NCBI RefSeq assembly: GCF_004348995.1
Contig: NZ_SMKQ01000008.1
Coordinates: 1-64,000 of the forward strand
Length of the DNA: 64,000 nucleotides
Direction: 5' to 3'
From: Nonomuraea terrae
Lineage (GTDB): Bacteria > Actinomycetota > Actinomycetes > Streptosporangiales > Streptosporangiaceae
The notes below the pieces were generated by a model. That model searched no databases. It was not told the DNA's origin and saw nothing but the letters and a program-made list of their open reading frames with translations. Made by a program: the position numbers and the translations under genes. This document shows positions 1 to 9,331 of this stretch, in pieces. The number at the start of each line of letters is the position of its first letter. Within the stretch, counting starts at the first letter, position 1.

Positions 1-214
1 CACCCGCCCGCCCTACCAGGAACCCGTCGGCGACCAGCCGGTCGTAGGCGAGCGCGACGGTGTTCCTGGAGATCTCCAGCCGGCGGGCCAGCTCCCTGGT
101 CGGCGGGAGCCGCTCGCCCGAGCGGAGGCGGCCGTCGAGGATGGCGTCGAGCAGCTGCCGGTAGACCTGTGCGGTCAGGTCGGCGCGGCCTTCGAGGCTG
201 ATGTGCACGTCCAT
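1..214 (-). CDS. MocR/GntR-type regulator, N-terminal part only
   Basis: The reverse strand encodes 71 residues from an ATG at 214 and runs off the window. It is a GntR-type winged helix: it opens with a QVYRQLLDAILDGRL helix, continues with SGERLPPTRELARRL and has the recognition segment ISRNTVALAYDRL. That spacing is typical of MocR/PdxR regulators, which carry an aminotransferase-like domain C-terminally; that part is not visible here. It is divergent from the AhpD/MFS pair, so it plausibly controls that pair. The family is clear; MocR rather than plain GntR is inference. Confidence 0.8.
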   Translation of the reverse strand, partial: MDVHISLEGRADLTAQVYRQLLDAILDGRLRSGERLPPTRELARRLEISRNTVALAYDRLVADGFLVGRAG

Positions 215-281
215 CTTGGCCCAATCGGATCGCTGGAAATTGGAGCTTATCGCGGGACAAGTAGCGGTCCACGATGGACTC

Positions 282-731
282 ATGACCGAACGAATGGACC
301 TGCACGCGCTGGCCGCCCCCGCGTACCGCGCGCTGGCCGGGGTGGACGCGTACATCAGGGGCACTCCGCTTCCTCCGTCCCTGCTCCACCTGGTGAATCT
401 GCGTGCCAGCCAGATCAACGGCTGCGTCTACTGCGTGGACCTGCACAGCTCGGACGCGAAGAAGGCGGGGGAGAGCGACGCCCGCCTGCACGCGGTCGTG
501 GTCTGGCGCGAGGCGCCGTTCTTCGACGAGCGCGAGCGTGCCGCGCTGGCCTTCACCGAAGCCGCGACCAGGCTCTCCATCGGTGACATCACCGACGAGG
601 TGTGGCAGGAGACGGCGGACCACTTCACGCAGGAGGAACTGGCCGCGCTCGTGATGGCCGTGGCCGCCATCAACGCCTGGAACCGGATCGGGGTTGCGAT
701 GCGGACGACGCCGGAGTCGTACAAATCATGA
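282..731 (+). CDS. AhpD-like carboxymuconolactone decarboxylase family protein
   Basis: The product is about 149 residues from the ATG at 282; an open frame continues upstream to 201, but it would overlap the divergent regulator. It carries the CxxC...H redox signature CVYCVDLH, followed by a helical region typical of the AhpD fold. Family members reduce peroxides or act as small thiol oxidoreductases in the cytoplasm. Its stop overlaps the start of the next gene (ATGA), so it is co-transcribed with the MFS transporter. The regulator next door is divergent, an arrangement common for MocR-controlled pairs. The substrate is unknown. Confidence 0.8.
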   Translation: MTERMDLHALAAPAYRALAGVDAYIRGTPLPPSLLHLVNLRASQINGCVYCVDLHSSDAKKAGESDARLHAVVVWREAPFFDERERAALAFTEAATRLSIGDITDEVWQETADHFTQEELAALVMAVAAINAWNRIGVAMRTTPESYKS

Positions 732-1897
732 AATTTCGGCGGATCCTGGTGCATGCGCAGCTTGCCGGGTCCATCGGTGACGGCGTCTTCCTCGTCACAT
801 CCGCGTTCTACTTCGCCAGGATCGTCGGGTTATCGGCCACCGAGATCGGGCTCGGTCTCACCGTGGGCTGGGCCGTCGGCTCGGTGGCCGGCGTGCCGCT
901 CGGGCACCTCGCCGACCGGCGCGGGCCGCGCGGCGTGGCCGTCATGCTCGCGCTGGCCACCGCCGCGGCGGTCGCCGCCTTCCTCGTCGTCCGCTCGTTC
1001 CCGCTGTTCGTCCTCGCGACCAGCCTGTACGGCACCGCGCAGACCGGTCTGTCGGCCGCGCGCCAGGCGCTGCTCGCCGCCCTGGTCGAGCCCGCGGAAC
1101 GCACGGTCGTCCGGGCCGCGCTGCAAGCCACGCTCAACGGCGGCCTGGCCGTCGGCGCCGCGCTGGGCGGGATCGCGCTCCACCTCGACACCCCGGCCGC
1201 GTACCTGACCCTCTTCGCCCTGGACGCCCTGACCTTCCTGCTCACCGCGGGGCTGCTGCTCGCTCTGCCCGCCGTGCCGCCCGGGCCCGTCTCGCCTGGG
1301 CCGCGCCTCGCGGTGCTCAGGGATCGGCCGTACGCGCTGGTCACGCTGATCAACGCGGTGATGCTGTTCTACATGCCGCTGCTCAGCCTGGTGGTGCCGC
1401 TGTGGATCGCCACCCGTACCAGCGCGCCGTCCTGGATGGTCTCCGTGCTGCTGCTCGTCAACACCGGCAGCGTGCTGCTCTTCCAGGTGCGCGTCGCCCG
1501 GCGGATCAAGGGGCTGCGGGACGCCTCGGCGGCGGTCCGGCTGGCGGGGCTGGTGATGTTCGCGGCCTGCGCGGTGTTCGCGCTCAGCCCGTACGGATGG
1601 ATGTTCCTGCTCGTCGGCGTGGTGCTGCAGGTCGCGGCGGAGATGCTGCTGGCCTCGGGGTCGTGGGAGATCAGCTTCACGCTCGCCCCCGACGACCGGC
1701 AGGGGCAGTACCAGGGATTCTTCGGCACCGGCGTGGCCGTGGCCCGGATGCTCGGGCCCGTCGTGCTGACCACGCTGGTGATCGGCGGCGGCCCCCTGGG
1801 GTGGCTGGTGACCGGCGCCGTGTTCGTGGCGGCCGGCGCCGCGATGGCGCCGGCCGTCAGATGGGCCCTGCTGCGGACGTCACCTGAACCCGCGTAG
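728..1897 (+). CDS. MFS transporter
   Basis: The 389-residue integral membrane protein has about twelve hydrophobic segments. The loop 2-3 signature [11 protein letters not shown] is present around residues 58-68, as in drug:proton antiporters of the major facilitator family. The ATG at 728 overlaps the stop of the AhpD-like gene, which fixes the start; a longer frame to 602 only reads through that gene. The last 18 bases overlap the 3' end of copA on the opposite strand. The cargo cannot be inferred; export of a small toxic compound linked to the AhpD-like protein is a guess. Confidence 0.85.
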   Translation: MKFRRILVHAQLAGSIGDGVFLVTSAFYFARIVGLSATEIGLGLTVGWAVGSVAGVPLGHLADRRGPRGVAVMLALATAAAVAAFLVVRSFPLFVLATSLYGTAQTGLSAARQALLAALVEPAERTVVRAALQATLNGGLAVGAALGGIALHLDTPAAYLTLFALDALTFLLTAGLLLALPAVPPGPVSPGPRLAVLRDRPYALVTLINAVMLFYMPLLSLVVPLWIATRTSAPSWMVSVLLLVNTGSVLLFQVRVARRIKGLRDASAAVRLAGLVMFAACAVFALSPYGWMFLLVGVVLQVAAEMLLASGSWEISFTLAPDDRQGQYQGFFGTGVAVARMLGPVVLTTLVIGGGPLGWLVTGAVFVAAGAAMAPAVRWALLRTSPEPA

Positions 1898-4093
1898 CCG
1901 CAGGCTGTTGCTGACCACGAACACGCTGGAGAACGCCATCGCCGCCCCCGCGATCATCGGGTTGAGCAGGCCCAGCGCGGCCAGCGGCAGCGCGGCCACG
2001 TTGTAGGCGAACGCCCAGAACAGGTTGCCCTTGATGACCTTGAGCGTCCGGCGCGCGAGCCTGATCGCGTCGGGCGCCACCTTCAGGTCACCCCGCACGA
2101 GCGTGAGGTCGGAGGCCTCGATCGCCGCGTCGGTGCCGGTGCCCATCGCGAGGCCCAGGTCGGCCTGGGCCAGCGCGGCGGCGTCGTTGACGCCATCACC
2201 CACCATGGCCACGACCTTGCCCTCGGACTGCAGCCGCTTGACCACGTCGACCTTGTCGGCGGGCAGCACCTCGGCGATCACCTGGTCGATGCCCACCTCG
2301 GCCGCCACGCTCCTGGCCACGGCCTCGTTGTCACCGGTGAGCAGCACCGGGGTCAGACCCAGCGCCTTGAGCTGCTCGATCGCCTCCTTGCTGGTCGGCT
2401 TGACCACGTCGGCCACGACCAGCACCGCGCGGGCCCGGCCGTCCCAGCCGACCGCGACCGCCGTACGGCCCTCGGCCTGCTCGTCGGCGAGCTCGCGTTC
2501 CAGGTCGGCGGGCAGGTGCTGGGACCACTCCGCCAGCAGCCTGGGCCGGCCGACCAGGACCGCGTGGCCGTCCACGACGCCCTGCACGCCGAGGCCCTCG
2601 ACGTTCGCGAAGCTCTCCACCGTCGCGTCGGAGCGGGCCTCCCGCGCGATGGCGCGGGCGATCGGGTGCTCGGAGGCGTGCTCCAGCGCCCCCGCGAGCC
2701 GCAGCACCTCCTCGCGGCTCTCGCCCTCGGCCAGGTGGACGGCCGTGAGGGACATCGTGCCCGCCGTGACCGTGCCCGTCTTGTCCAGGACGACCGTGTC
2801 GATCCTGCGCGTCGACTCCAGCACCTCGGGGCCCTTGATCAGGATGCCCATCTGCGCGCCCCGGCCGGTGCCAACCAGCAACGCCGTCGGGGTGGCCAGG
2901 CCGAGCGCGCACGGGCAGGCGATGATCAGCACCGCCACCGCCGCGGTGAACGCCGCCGTCGCTCCCTCGCCCGTACCGAGCCAGTAGCCCAGTGTTCCCA
3001 CGGCGAGCGCGATCACGATGGGGACGAAGACGCCCGAGATGCGGTCGGCGAGCCGCTGCACCTGCGCCTTGCCCGTCTGGGCCTCCTCCACGAGCCGCGC
3101 CATCTGCGCGAGCTGCGTGTCGGCCCCCACCCGGGTCACCCGGACGACCAGCCGGCCGCCCGCGTTCACCGTCGCGCCGGTCACCCCGTCGCCCGGCTTG
3201 ACCTCGACCGGAACGGATTCGCCGGTCAGCATCGAGGCGTCCACCGCCGAGGAGCCCTCCTCGACCACGCCGTCAGTGGCGATCTTCTCCCCGGGGCGCA
3301 CCACGAACCGGTCGCCGACCTTCAACTGCTCGACCGGCACGCGCCGCCCGTCGGCGAGCTCGACGTCCTTGGCGCCCAGCTCCATCAGCGCCCGCAGCGC
3401 CGCCCCGGCCCGCCGCTTGGAGCGGGCCTCGAAGTAGCGCCCGGCCAGGATGAACGCCGTCACCGCCGCGGCCGTCTCCAGATAGATCGCGTCCGCCCCG
3501 GCCCCGCGCTCGATCGTGAACGCGAATGGGTGCGTCATGCCCGGCATGCCCGCCTCGCCGAAGAACAGCGCCCACACCGACCAGCCGAGCGCGGCGAGCG
3601 TGCCGAGCGAGATCAGCGTGTCCATGGTGGCGGCGCCGTGGCGCAGATTCGTCCACGCCGCCTTGTGGAACGGCCAGCCCGCGTACGCCACCACCGGCGC
3701 CGCCAGCGTCAGCGACAACCACTGCCAGTACGTGAACTGCAGCGGCGGGATCATCGCCATCGCCACCACCGGCACGGACAGCACCACCGAAGTGATCAGC
3801 CGCTGGCGCAGCGAGCGCAGCTCGTCGGGCGGCTCCTCGGCCTGCGGCGGCGCCGGCAGCGCGGCCGTGTAGCCGGCCTTCTCCACCTCGCTGATCAGGT
3901 CCTGCGGGTCGACGCCCGAGGGGAAGGTGACCTTCGCCTTCTCCGTCGCGTAGTTGACCGACGCGGTCACGCCGTCGAGCTTGTTGAGCTTGCGTTCGAT
4001 GCGGTTGGCGCAGGACGCGCAGGTCATGCCGCCGATGGTGAGCTCGACGGCCCTTTCCCCGGACTCGGTGCCGGTCTCGGTGAGGGAAGTCAT
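1880..4093 (-). CDS. copA: Copper-exporting P1B-type ATPase CopA
   Basis: The product is 737 residues from an ATG at 4093 with AAGGAGAGG just upstream. In order it has an N-terminal HMA domain with GMTCASC (22-28), membrane helices from about 98, the actuator TGES (289-292), the membrane metal site CPC (393-395), the phosphorylation motif DKTGT (437-441), an SEHPIA nucleotide-binding motif and [10 protein letters not shown]. These are the hallmarks of Cu(I)-pumping ATPases. It is the last gene of a copZ-HVHPE protein-copA operon behind CsoR-like boxes, so copper induction is expected. All catalytic motifs are intact. Confidence 0.96.
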   Translation of the reverse strand: MTSLTETGTESGERAVELTIGGMTCASCANRIERKLNKLDGVTASVNYATEKAKVTFPSGVDPQDLISEVEKAGYTAALPAPPQAEEPPDELRSLRQRLITSVVLSVPVVAMAMIPPLQFTYWQWLSLTLAAPVVAYAGWPFHKAAWTNLRHGAATMDTLISLGTLAALGWSVWALFFGEAGMPGMTHPFAFTIERGAGADAIYLETAAAVTAFILAGRYFEARSKRRAGAALRALMELGAKDVELADGRRVPVEQLKVGDRFVVRPGEKIATDGVVEEGSSAVDASMLTGESVPVEVKPGDGVTGATVNAGGRLVVRVTRVGADTQLAQMARLVEEAQTGKAQVQRLADRISGVFVPIVIALAVGTLGYWLGTGEGATAAFTAAVAVLIIACPCALGLATPTALLVGTGRGAQMGILIKGPEVLESTRRIDTVVLDKTGTVTAGTMSLTAVHLAEGESREEVLRLAGALEHASEHPIARAIAREARSDATVESFANVEGLGVQGVVDGHAVLVGRPRLLAEWSQHLPADLERELADEQAEGRTAVAVGWDGRARAVLVVADVVKPTSKEAIEQLKALGLTPVLLTGDNEAVARSVAAEVGIDQVIAEVLPADKVDVVKRLQSEGKVVAMVGDGVNDAAALAQADLGLAMGTGTDAAIEASDLTLVRGDLKVAPDAIRLARRTLKVIKGNLFWAFAYNVAALPLAALGLLNPMIAGAAMAFSSVFVVSNSLRLRGFR

Positions 4094-4115
4094 GACCTCT
4101 CCTTTCTTCGCGTCC

Positions 4116-5015
4116 TCAGCTGTGGCCGTGGGTGGCCGCGGGGGAGTCGTCCTCGTCGGCGGTGGTGGCCGTGGCGGTGAAGGCCGCCGTACGGACCTCA
4201 CCCTCGTGCTGGAAGTCGAGGAACAGGCGGTAGTCGCCGCGGCTCGGCGCCTCGACGTAGAACACGATCTCCGGGCCCGCCGTGGCGCTCTCTTCAGGAT
4301 GTACGTGGAGATGGGCCAGGTCTCCGGCGCGCAGCGCGACCAGGTGACCGTACGCGCCGAGGTAGGGCTGCAGGTCGGTGACCGGCTCGCCGCCCTTGCT
4401 CACCGTCAGCGTGATCTTGCTGGAACGCCCGGCGACCAGGTCTCCGGCGAGGCTCACAGTGTAGTCGCCGACGCTCGTCGTGCGGCCGGCCTGGGGAAGC
4501 GGCTTGGGCCGGTAGTCGCCCGCGGCCTGCAGGTCGGCCCCGAGCGTGAGCCCCTCCGCGCCCTGCGGGACGAAGTCCGCGAACGCGCGGTACGGGCCCG
4601 CCTCCGGGACCGCCAGCCTGATCGACCACGTGCCGTCGGGGGCCATCTCGGGGTGCACGTGCTGGAAGCTCGTCAGGTCGCGGGAGGCGACGATGAGGTG
4701 CATCTTCTTGTCGTGCGCGACCTCGAAGCCGGTGACCGGCCCGCCGTCGGGGCCGATGATCCGGAACGTGAAGTCGGCGGGCGCGCCGGTCGCGATCGGT
4801 GTGATGGGGTCGAGGGTGTAGCCGTCCTGAGACACTTGGAGCCCCCCCGGGGGTATGGTCGCCCACGTCTTCTGCAGGCGTTGAGGCTTCTGTCTTTGTT
4901 GCCTTGTGGCCGCTGGGCTCGGGGTCACGGCTGTCACCTTGCCCACGCCCAGGGCACCCCCGAAGACGACGGTGAGCCCCAGGGCGTAGGAACCGAGCTC
5001 GGCGGCCGTGTTCAT
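4116..5015 (-). CDS. Membrane-anchored or secreted HVHPE protein of the copper operon
   Basis: The product is 299 residues. A hydrophobic stretch at about 9-30 can anchor it or serve as a signal. Two beta-rich halves follow, and each holds the motif HVHPE ([12 protein letters not shown] and [12 protein letters not shown]). The tail ends Asp-rich and then THGHS. Paired HxHPE motifs and a His tail suggest extracytoplasmic metal binding. Its start overlaps the copZ stop (ATGA), and copA begins 22 bases downstream, so the three genes form one operon. I do not recognise a named family. A role in periplasm-side copper handling is inferred from context. Confidence 0.75.
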   Translation of the reverse strand: MNTAAELGSYALGLTVVFGGALGVGKVTAVTPSPAATRQQRQKPQRLQKTWATIPPGGLQVSQDGYTLDPITPIATGAPADFTFRIIGPDGGPVTGFEVAHDKKMHLIVASRDLTSFQHVHPEMAPDGTWSIRLAVPEAGPYRAFADFVPQGAEGLTLGADLQAAGDYRPKPLPQAGRTTSVGDYTVSLAGDLVAGRSSKITLTVSKGGEPVTDLQPYLGAYGHLVALRAGDLAHLHVHPEESATAGPEIVFYVEAPSRGDYRLFLDFQHEGEVRTAAFTATATTADEDDSPAATHGHS

Positions 5016-5224
5016 GACCGCCCTGCCAATGCGTATCCGGCCTCTTCGACCGCGGCGGCGATCTTCGCCGGGTCGACGGGCCCGTCGCTGTCAACGGTCA
5101 GCAGGCCGCTGGCCAGGTCGACCTCGACCTTGGTCACGCCGGCCACCTCGCCGACCTCCTCCTTGACGGAGCTCACGCAGTGGCCGCAGGTCATGCCCTT
5201 CACGGTGTAAGTGGTCGTGCTCAC
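5012..5224 (-). CDS. copZ: CopZ-like copper chaperone (HMA domain)
   Basis: The product is 70 residues and consists of a single heavy-metal-associated domain with GMTCGHC near residue 10. The motif binds Cu(I) and hands it to CopA. I chose the GTG at 5224 because AAGGAG lies six bases upstream; the in-frame ATG at 5257 lacks such a site and would add a short tail with no HMA similarity. It is first in the copper operon. Confidence 0.93.
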   Translation of the reverse strand: MSTTTYTVKGMTCGHCVSSVKEEVGEVAGVTKVEVDLASGLLTVDSDGPVDPAKIAAAVEEAGYALAGRS

Positions 5225-5280
5225 GGCTCTCTCCTTAGATGTGGCGTCACTACTCATTCTTCGCCTAGAAGTCTAACACC

Positions 5281-5339
5281 GTACCCCCCTAGGGTATCGG
5301 CGGCCTGAAGCGGAACCTAATATACCTGTGGGGGGTATG
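5281..5339 (-). promoter_or_regulatory. Copper operon control region with two CsoR-like boxes
   Basis: Two G/C-tract pseudo-palindromes, GTACCCCCCTAGGGTATC (5281-5298) and ATACCTGTGGGGGGTATG (5322-5339), resemble CsoR operators, which pair TAC/CCCC with GGGG/GTA arms. They lie 57-115 bases upstream of copZ. The stretch TATATT between them, read leftwards, can serve as a -10. Cu(I) binding to CsoR would release repression. No csoR gene is in the window. Confidence 0.65.
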
Positions 5340-5638
5340 TCAACCCACGAGTGACATACCTCGGATGCGCGCGTCGGCGGGATATTTGGCATGATCAGGC
5401 TGTTGTCCATTGATGAGGTTGCCTGGAACGGGGTCTCGGATGTCGTCCACGGCGGGCCGGCCGGATTCGGTCAGGAGCGAAGGTGGGCCTCACCTGGGGG
5501 TGAAGGGCTACCCTTCGCGCATTCCACACATCTGGACAGCGCGCAACACAGGGAGCGCAGCCATCCCTTGCTAGGCTGCTTGTCAACCGTTGGGTCTCAC
5601 CCCGGCAGGTGAGGCCGTCGAAGAAGTGGGGTCACACC
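5340..5638. other. Intergenic region between the copper operon and DLW-39
   Basis: About 300 bases without a convincing gene. Short open frames on both strands (5391-5612 plus, 5395-5586 minus) show no recognisable protein character and no ribosome binding site. The region must hold the DLW-39 promoter, but I cannot place a -35/-10 pair with confidence. Confidence 0.4.
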
Positions 5639-5758
5639 GTGAAGAAGCTGCTCGTTCTGGCGCTGATCGCCCTCGGGGGTTTGCTGATCTGGCGCAAGGT
5701 GCAGGCCGACCGCGCAGAGCTCGATCTCTGGACCGAGGCGACCGGCACCGAGAACTAA
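5639..5758 (+). CDS. DLW-39 family small membrane protein
   Basis: Translation from the GTG at 5639 gives exactly 39 residues: KK, a hydrophobic helix (LLVLALIALGGLLIW), a basic RKVQADRAE stretch, then DLWTEAT. This matches the actinobacterial DLW-39 family in length and in its Asp-Leu-Trp signature. Its function is unknown. The family is usually found near gyrA and tRNA-Ile/tRNA-Ala genes close to the chromosomal origin, which agrees with the tRNA-Ala 760 bases downstream. Confidence 0.9.
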   Translation: MKKLLVLALIALGGLLIWRKVQADRAELDLWTEATGTEN

Positions 5759-5773
5759 CCGACCGGCGAGGCG

Positions 5774-6502
5774 ATGAGCGACGTCGTCCCCATCAAGCTG
5801 GTGTGCCTTGACCTGGCGGGCACCACGGTCGGTGACATCGCCATGGTCGAGCGCGCCTTCGCCGAGGCGATCGCGACCCAGGGCATAGTGCCCGGGACCG
5901 GAGCGTACGCGCGTGCCATGGTTCACGTGCACCGGTCCCGGGGCTGTCCCAAGATCGACGTCTTCCGCGGGATCTTCCCCGGAAACGAGGCCCAGGCCCA
6001 GGCGGCGAACCTGACGTTCGAACGCTCCTACGAGGGCGCCATCGAACGGGCGGGTCTCGTCCCCATGCCCGGCGTCCTGGAGGTTCTCGACAAGCTCCGC
6101 GGCACCGGCAGCAAGCTCGCCCTGATCACCGGCTTCAGTCGTACGACCCTCAGCCGCGTCCTCAGCGTGCTCGGCTGGCACGACAAGATCGACCTCGCCA
6201 TCTCCCCGGAGGACGCCGGCGGCCGTGGTCGCCCCTGGCCCGACATGGTCCTGCACGCGGTGCTGCGCCTGGGCGTGGAAGACGTCCGCCAGGTGGCCGT
6301 CGTGGGTGACTCGGAGAGCGACATGTTGTGCGGCAAGCGCGCCGGCGCCTCGATCGTGGCCGGCGTGATGACGGGCGTCCACAGCCGCGAACGCCTCCTG
6401 AAGGGCGGCGCCACCCACATCCTCGACTCGATCGCCGACTTCCCTGACCTGATCCTCAGCGACGACCTCGGCACGACGCAGGTGGCTTCCTCGTCCGGGT
6501 AA
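5774..6502 (+). CDS. HAD-superfamily phosphonatase-like hydrolase
   Basis: The product is 242 residues. Motif I is LDLAGTTV near residue 12 (nucleophile Asp, with Ala-Gly-Thr as in phosphonoacetaldehyde hydrolase-like enzymes), motif II is LITGFS, and motif IV is VGDSESDM. A helical cap lies between motifs I and II. It is probably a soluble phosphatase or phosphonatase. No PhnW or other phosphonate genes are nearby, so the substrate stays open. It starts 15 bases after DLW-39. Confidence 0.85.
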   Translation: MSDVVPIKLVCLDLAGTTVGDIAMVERAFAEAIATQGIVPGTGAYARAMVHVHRSRGCPKIDVFRGIFPGNEAQAQAANLTFERSYEGAIERAGLVPMPGVLEVLDKLRGTGSKLALITGFSRTTLSRVLSVLGWHDKIDLAISPEDAGGRGRPWPDMVLHAVLRLGVEDVRQVAVVGDSESDMLCGKRAGASIVAGVMTGVHSRERLLKGGATHILDSIADFPDLILSDDLGTTQVASSSG

Positions 6503-6518
6503 GCTATCTTCGACCCGA

Positions 6519-6591
6519 GGGGCCTTAGCTCAGTTGGCAGAGCGCCTGCTTTGCAAGCAGGAAGTCAGGAGTTCGAATCTCCTAGGCTCCA
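6519..6591 (+). tRNA. tRNA-Ala (anticodon TGC)
   Basis: The 73-base cloverleaf has acceptor arms GGGGCCT and AGGCTCC, anticodon stem CCTGC/GCAGG around loop TTTGCAA (anticodon TGC at 6552-6554), T-loop TTCGAAT and discriminator A. No CCA is encoded. The 3' end faces the prophage integrase, making it the probable integration target; the gene is intact after insertion. Confidence 0.97.
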
Positions 6592-6600
6592 CCCAGCTCA
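6572..6600. other. Probable left attachment site (attL) in the tRNA-Ala 3' end
   Basis: Inference from position. The tyrosine integrase gene ends 90 bases away and points at the tRNA 3' end, the usual geometry of tRNA-targeted phages. The core should include part of the T-arm and acceptor 3' strand. No second copy of this sequence was seen by eye elsewhere in the window, so the core cannot be delimited. Confidence 0.5.
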
Positions 6601-6609
6601 GGACACGTA

Positions 6610-6653
6610 AACGCCCCGCTCCGGAAGATCCGGAAGCGGGGCGTTGTCGTTTT
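6610..6653. terminator. Strong hairpin terminator after tRNA-Ala
   Basis: AACGCCCCGCT (6610-6620) pairs with AGCGGGGCGTT (6635-6645). CCGGA/TCCGG extends the stem inward, and GTCGTTTTT follows on the plus strand. It ends the tRNA transcript and may also stop the leftward integrase message. Confidence 0.85.
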
Positions 6654-6680
6654 TCGCGATGGTTTCGCGATTCCGGGCCA

Positions 6681-8372
6681 TTAACCCACTGTCGCGGCGG
6701 GGAATTCGAGGACCTCTCCGCGACGCTCGTACGGGGCGATCGGCTCCCGTCGTCCGTCACGGAATGGAGTCAGCAGCTCGTCGAGGACTTTCACCGGCGA
6801 GTGAAGATCGAACCAAGCTCGCCTTGCCAATGCGCCGTCCCACAACCGCTCCAGCTCTCCACGCAACCACACCCGAGACTCCGGCGTCACATGCGAGTAC
6901 CGTTCGCGCATCCCGCGCATGTCCGGCGAGGCGTGCCCCATCCGGTCGTCTCGAAGCTGCAGCGGACAACTCAGGTCCATCAGCCACGTCGAGTGCGTGT
7001 GCCGGCCGAGCTCGTGCAGAGTCAGCCCCTTCTCGACGGGCAGCCACGTGGCCACCGATGCGTCCGCAGGGACCGGCCGGATGAACCGGGCCAGTATCTG
7101 CTCGCGCGTCAACTGCCGCGCGTCCCTCTCCGTCATGCCCTGCCTGACAGCGAACGCGACCAAGTCGTTCTTGGATGACGCCGCGTTCACCCCGAGATGC
7201 AGTGGCCTCCGCTGATAGCCGCGGACAGGACGCGGCTCCCATGGCTCGCCCTTGACTGCCTTCGGCCACGACGGCACGGGAGCGCCTGGCCACGTCGAGT
7301 CGACCGCGACGAGGACGGGGTCTCCCGCCCTCCGCTTGCCTTTAGCGTCCGGGTACCAGCCGTCCACCGCAGGCTGGAACACCCGCCGGCTGAAGTTCGA
7401 ACGGCGCGGGTGGGCCCCTCGCTCACCCAGGAAGATGTAGGGCCCGCCCTGGCATGGCTGCTCTTCCTGGCCGGGGATTGTCCTCGGCTTGCAGGCGCAC
7501 TGCCGGTCCGGGTGGGCGGCGATCTGCCGGTTGAGCAGATCCTGCAGGAAAGGCGGGAGGTCGATGTCGCGGTTGCTGTCGTCCTTCGGCGGCAGGCGAT
7601 AGAACTCGCCGACTTCCTCCAGAAGCTGCCAGTCGAGGCGGATCTTCCCGAACTTCACGTCGGACCGCTGCAACCCGAACGCTTCCCCGTCTCGCAGCGC
7701 ACACCAGGCGACCGTCACCCCGAAGATGAACTCGTCGTCGCGGCCGGACATGACGCCCATGCGCTCTGCGGTGACGAGCGCATGGAACGGACTGATGGCC
7801 TTCTTCTCCTGGCCGCGGCCAGCGGTTCCGGCACCGGAGCGGCGCCCGCGGTGGCGTTGGCGCAGCGCCGGGTTGGAGCCGATCAGCCCTTCCGTGACGG
7901 CGTCGCCCAGGAGCGTGGTCAGGCGTGTGCGGGCGCTCTGAGCGACGCCGGTACGGCTGTACTCTGCCTGGATCATGCGCTGTTCCCACGCGTTCACATC
8001 GGACGCCTTGATGGCGCTCAGGGGCCAGTGCCCCCACTCGGGGAGCACGTGGGCCCTGAAGATGTAGGCGTAGTTGTTGCGGCCTTTCAAGCTCAGGTCG
8101 ATGCCCGGCCACCAGCGGGCGAACCACTGATCGACCGTGACCTCGTCCTCGTCTGCCGCCTCCGGCTCGGGCTGCTGCTTCCGCTTTCGGTAGTCCGGGG
8201 CGAGGCCTCGCTGTTCGAGGTCCTCCATCCAGTTGCCCCACGACTCCGCCTCCTCGGCGTCCGCCCAGTACTCCCCCGTGTCGGGATGGCGCGACTTGGT
8301 CCCGTAGCTGCCATCGGCCCGCTTCCAGCGGGCCACGATGACGCTGTCCTTGCGGACTTGGTGGAACGCCAT
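6681..8372 (-). CDS. int: Tyrosine-type phage integrase
   Basis: The product is 563 residues from an ATG at 8372 with AAGGAG six bases upstream. An Arg-rich arm-binding N-terminus and a core-binding domain (about 80-190) precede the catalytic domain. R227 lies in CALRDGEAFGL, HELGRHTH spans 453-460, RMGHASPDM is around 480, and the nucleophile is Y492 in RERYSHV. The protein is long for the family because about 150 residues, with a Cys-containing stretch near 291-307, lie between R227 and the His-Arg box. It recombines the phage with tRNA-Ala and is the last gene of a leftward three-gene operon. Confidence 0.93.
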   Translation of the reverse strand: MAFHQVRKDSVIVARWKRADGSYGTKSRHPDTGEYWADAEEAESWGNWMEDLEQRGLAPDYRKRKQQPEPEAADEDEVTVDQWFARWWPGIDLSLKGRNNYAYIFRAHVLPEWGHWPLSAIKASDVNAWEQRMIQAEYSRTGVAQSARTRLTTLLGDAVTEGLIGSNPALRQRHRGRRSGAGTAGRGQEKKAISPFHALVTAERMGVMSGRDDEFIFGVTVAWCALRDGEAFGLQRSDVKFGKIRLDWQLLEEVGEFYRLPPKDDSNRDIDLPPFLQDLLNRQIAAHPDRQCACKPRTIPGQEEQPCQGGPYIFLGERGAHPRRSNFSRRVFQPAVDGWYPDAKGKRRAGDPVLVAVDSTWPGAPVPSWPKAVKGEPWEPRPVRGYQRRPLHLGVNAASSKNDLVAFAVRQGMTERDARQLTREQILARFIRPVPADASVATWLPVEKGLTLHELGRHTHSTWLMDLSCPLQLRDDRMGHASPDMRGMRERYSHVTPESRVWLRGELERLWDGALARRAWFDLHSPVKVLDELLTPFRDGRREPIAPYERRGEVLEFPAATVG

Positions 8373-8410
8373 GGAGGGCTCCTTGAGGGTTGAGGGGGAT
8401 GGAACGCAGG

Positions 8411-9331
8411 CTAGCCGAGGACGCAGAGGTCGATGCCGCCGATCCCGATCCCTATGCCGTCGCATTCATCGTCTCCGGAGTCGGGCCCAGGATCCTCCGG
8501 CTCAGGTTCAGGCTCAGGTTCAGGCTCGGGTTCGGGTTCGGGTTCAGGCTCCGGTTCGCCCTCAGGCTCGGCCTCGGGGCGGGGTTCGTCCGGTCGCGGG
8601 TTGGGTTCCTGCTCAGGCGTCGGCTCCGGTCCCGACTCCGGCTCAGCCTCTGGGAGCGTGGCGGAGTCCGCGGCCCTCGGGCTGCTACTCGGCGGGTCGG
8701 CACGTTGAGACCGCTCAGGTGCGGCGGCATTCTCCTCGGCCTGCCGGGTTTGGCGCGCGGCCGGCGGGTCGCCGGCAGGTGAGGACGCGCGAGCAGGCGG
8801 GGGATCGCTGGATCGTTCCGGAGATGGATCACGCGGCGGCCTAGGAGCAGGGTCCTGAGGTCGGTCAGCACCGGGCTGGTCAGCCTGCTGATCGGCAGAG
8901 GGTTGGGCCTCTCGCGATGTCCGCGGCTGGTCCGGTGTCGCAGTGATCGTCACCGGCGGCCTGGGCGGAAGCGTGATAACGCGCGCGGCCGTAGGCGGCT
9001 GCTCAAGAGGTTGGGGCTCCACGGCTACCGAGACGAGGGCGTAAGCGCTCGTGGAGACCACCGCGGTGCCGGCGGCGACCGCGACCGCCATCTGACTGCG
9101 ACTGGACCGTTTCGCCCACTCGACGAGTGATCCCAGACCGCTGACGCCCCCAAGCCAGATGATCACTCTTTTGATCGCCGATTTCGCGGCGGGGTCGTCG
9201 CGATTAACGAGCAGCATTGTGTTTTCGTCACCGTCATCAAACGTGAGCGACATCGCGCCTATCTCACGCTCCAGGCTTTCCCGTCGGTAATGCCGGACGA
9301 CGTTGTCTGACTTATCCGATCGGCTACTCAT
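8411..9331 (-). CDS. Single-pass membrane protein with long Pro/Glu-rich tail
   Basis: The product is 306 residues. The N-terminal 75 are soluble and charged, and a transmembrane helix lies at about 80-103. Beyond it come some 180 residues dominated by Pro, Ala, Ser, Arg and Glu, ending in an uninterrupted (Glu-Pro)n run around 250-275 and a hydrophobic Gly-Ile C-terminus with two Cys. No family is recognised. It sits between the integrase and a small soluble protein (4-base overlap with the latter), so it is expressed from the prophage lysogeny operon. Such a stalk could span the actinobacterial wall; a role in superinfection control is speculation. Confidence 0.75.
   Translation of the reverse strand: MSSRSDKSDNVVRHYRRESLEREIGAMSLTFDDGDENTMLLVNRDDPAAKSAIKRVIIWLGGVSGLGSLVEWAKRSSRSQMAVAVAAGTAVVSTSAYALVSVAVEPQPLEQPPTAARVITLPPRPPVTITATPDQPRTSREAQPSADQQADQPGADRPQDPAPRPPRDPSPERSSDPPPARASSPAGDPPAARQTRQAEENAAAPERSQRADPPSSSPRAADSATLPEAEPESGPEPTPEQEPNPRPDEPRPEAEPEGEPEPEPEPEPEPEPEPEPEPEDPGPDSGDDECDGIGIGIGGIDLCVLG

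Noticed and set aside
2516-4180. Long plus-strand open frame of 554 codons opposite copA
   Set aside because: It is the antisense of a gene with every P-type ATPase motif; the translation is Arg/His/Gln-rich without domains, as expected for GC-rich shadows.
5391-5612. Small gene between copper operon and DLW-39
   Set aside because: Frames on both strands overlap each other, lack ribosome binding sites and do not look like proteins.
8433-8708. Plus-strand Gly/Ser repeat protein
   Set aside because: It is the antisense of the Glu-Pro codon repeats of the leftward membrane protein.
9040-9130. Plus-strand basic frame over the membrane helix of the stalk protein
   Set aside because: It is a shadow of the leftward gene, which is fixed by a 4-base overlap with its operon partner.
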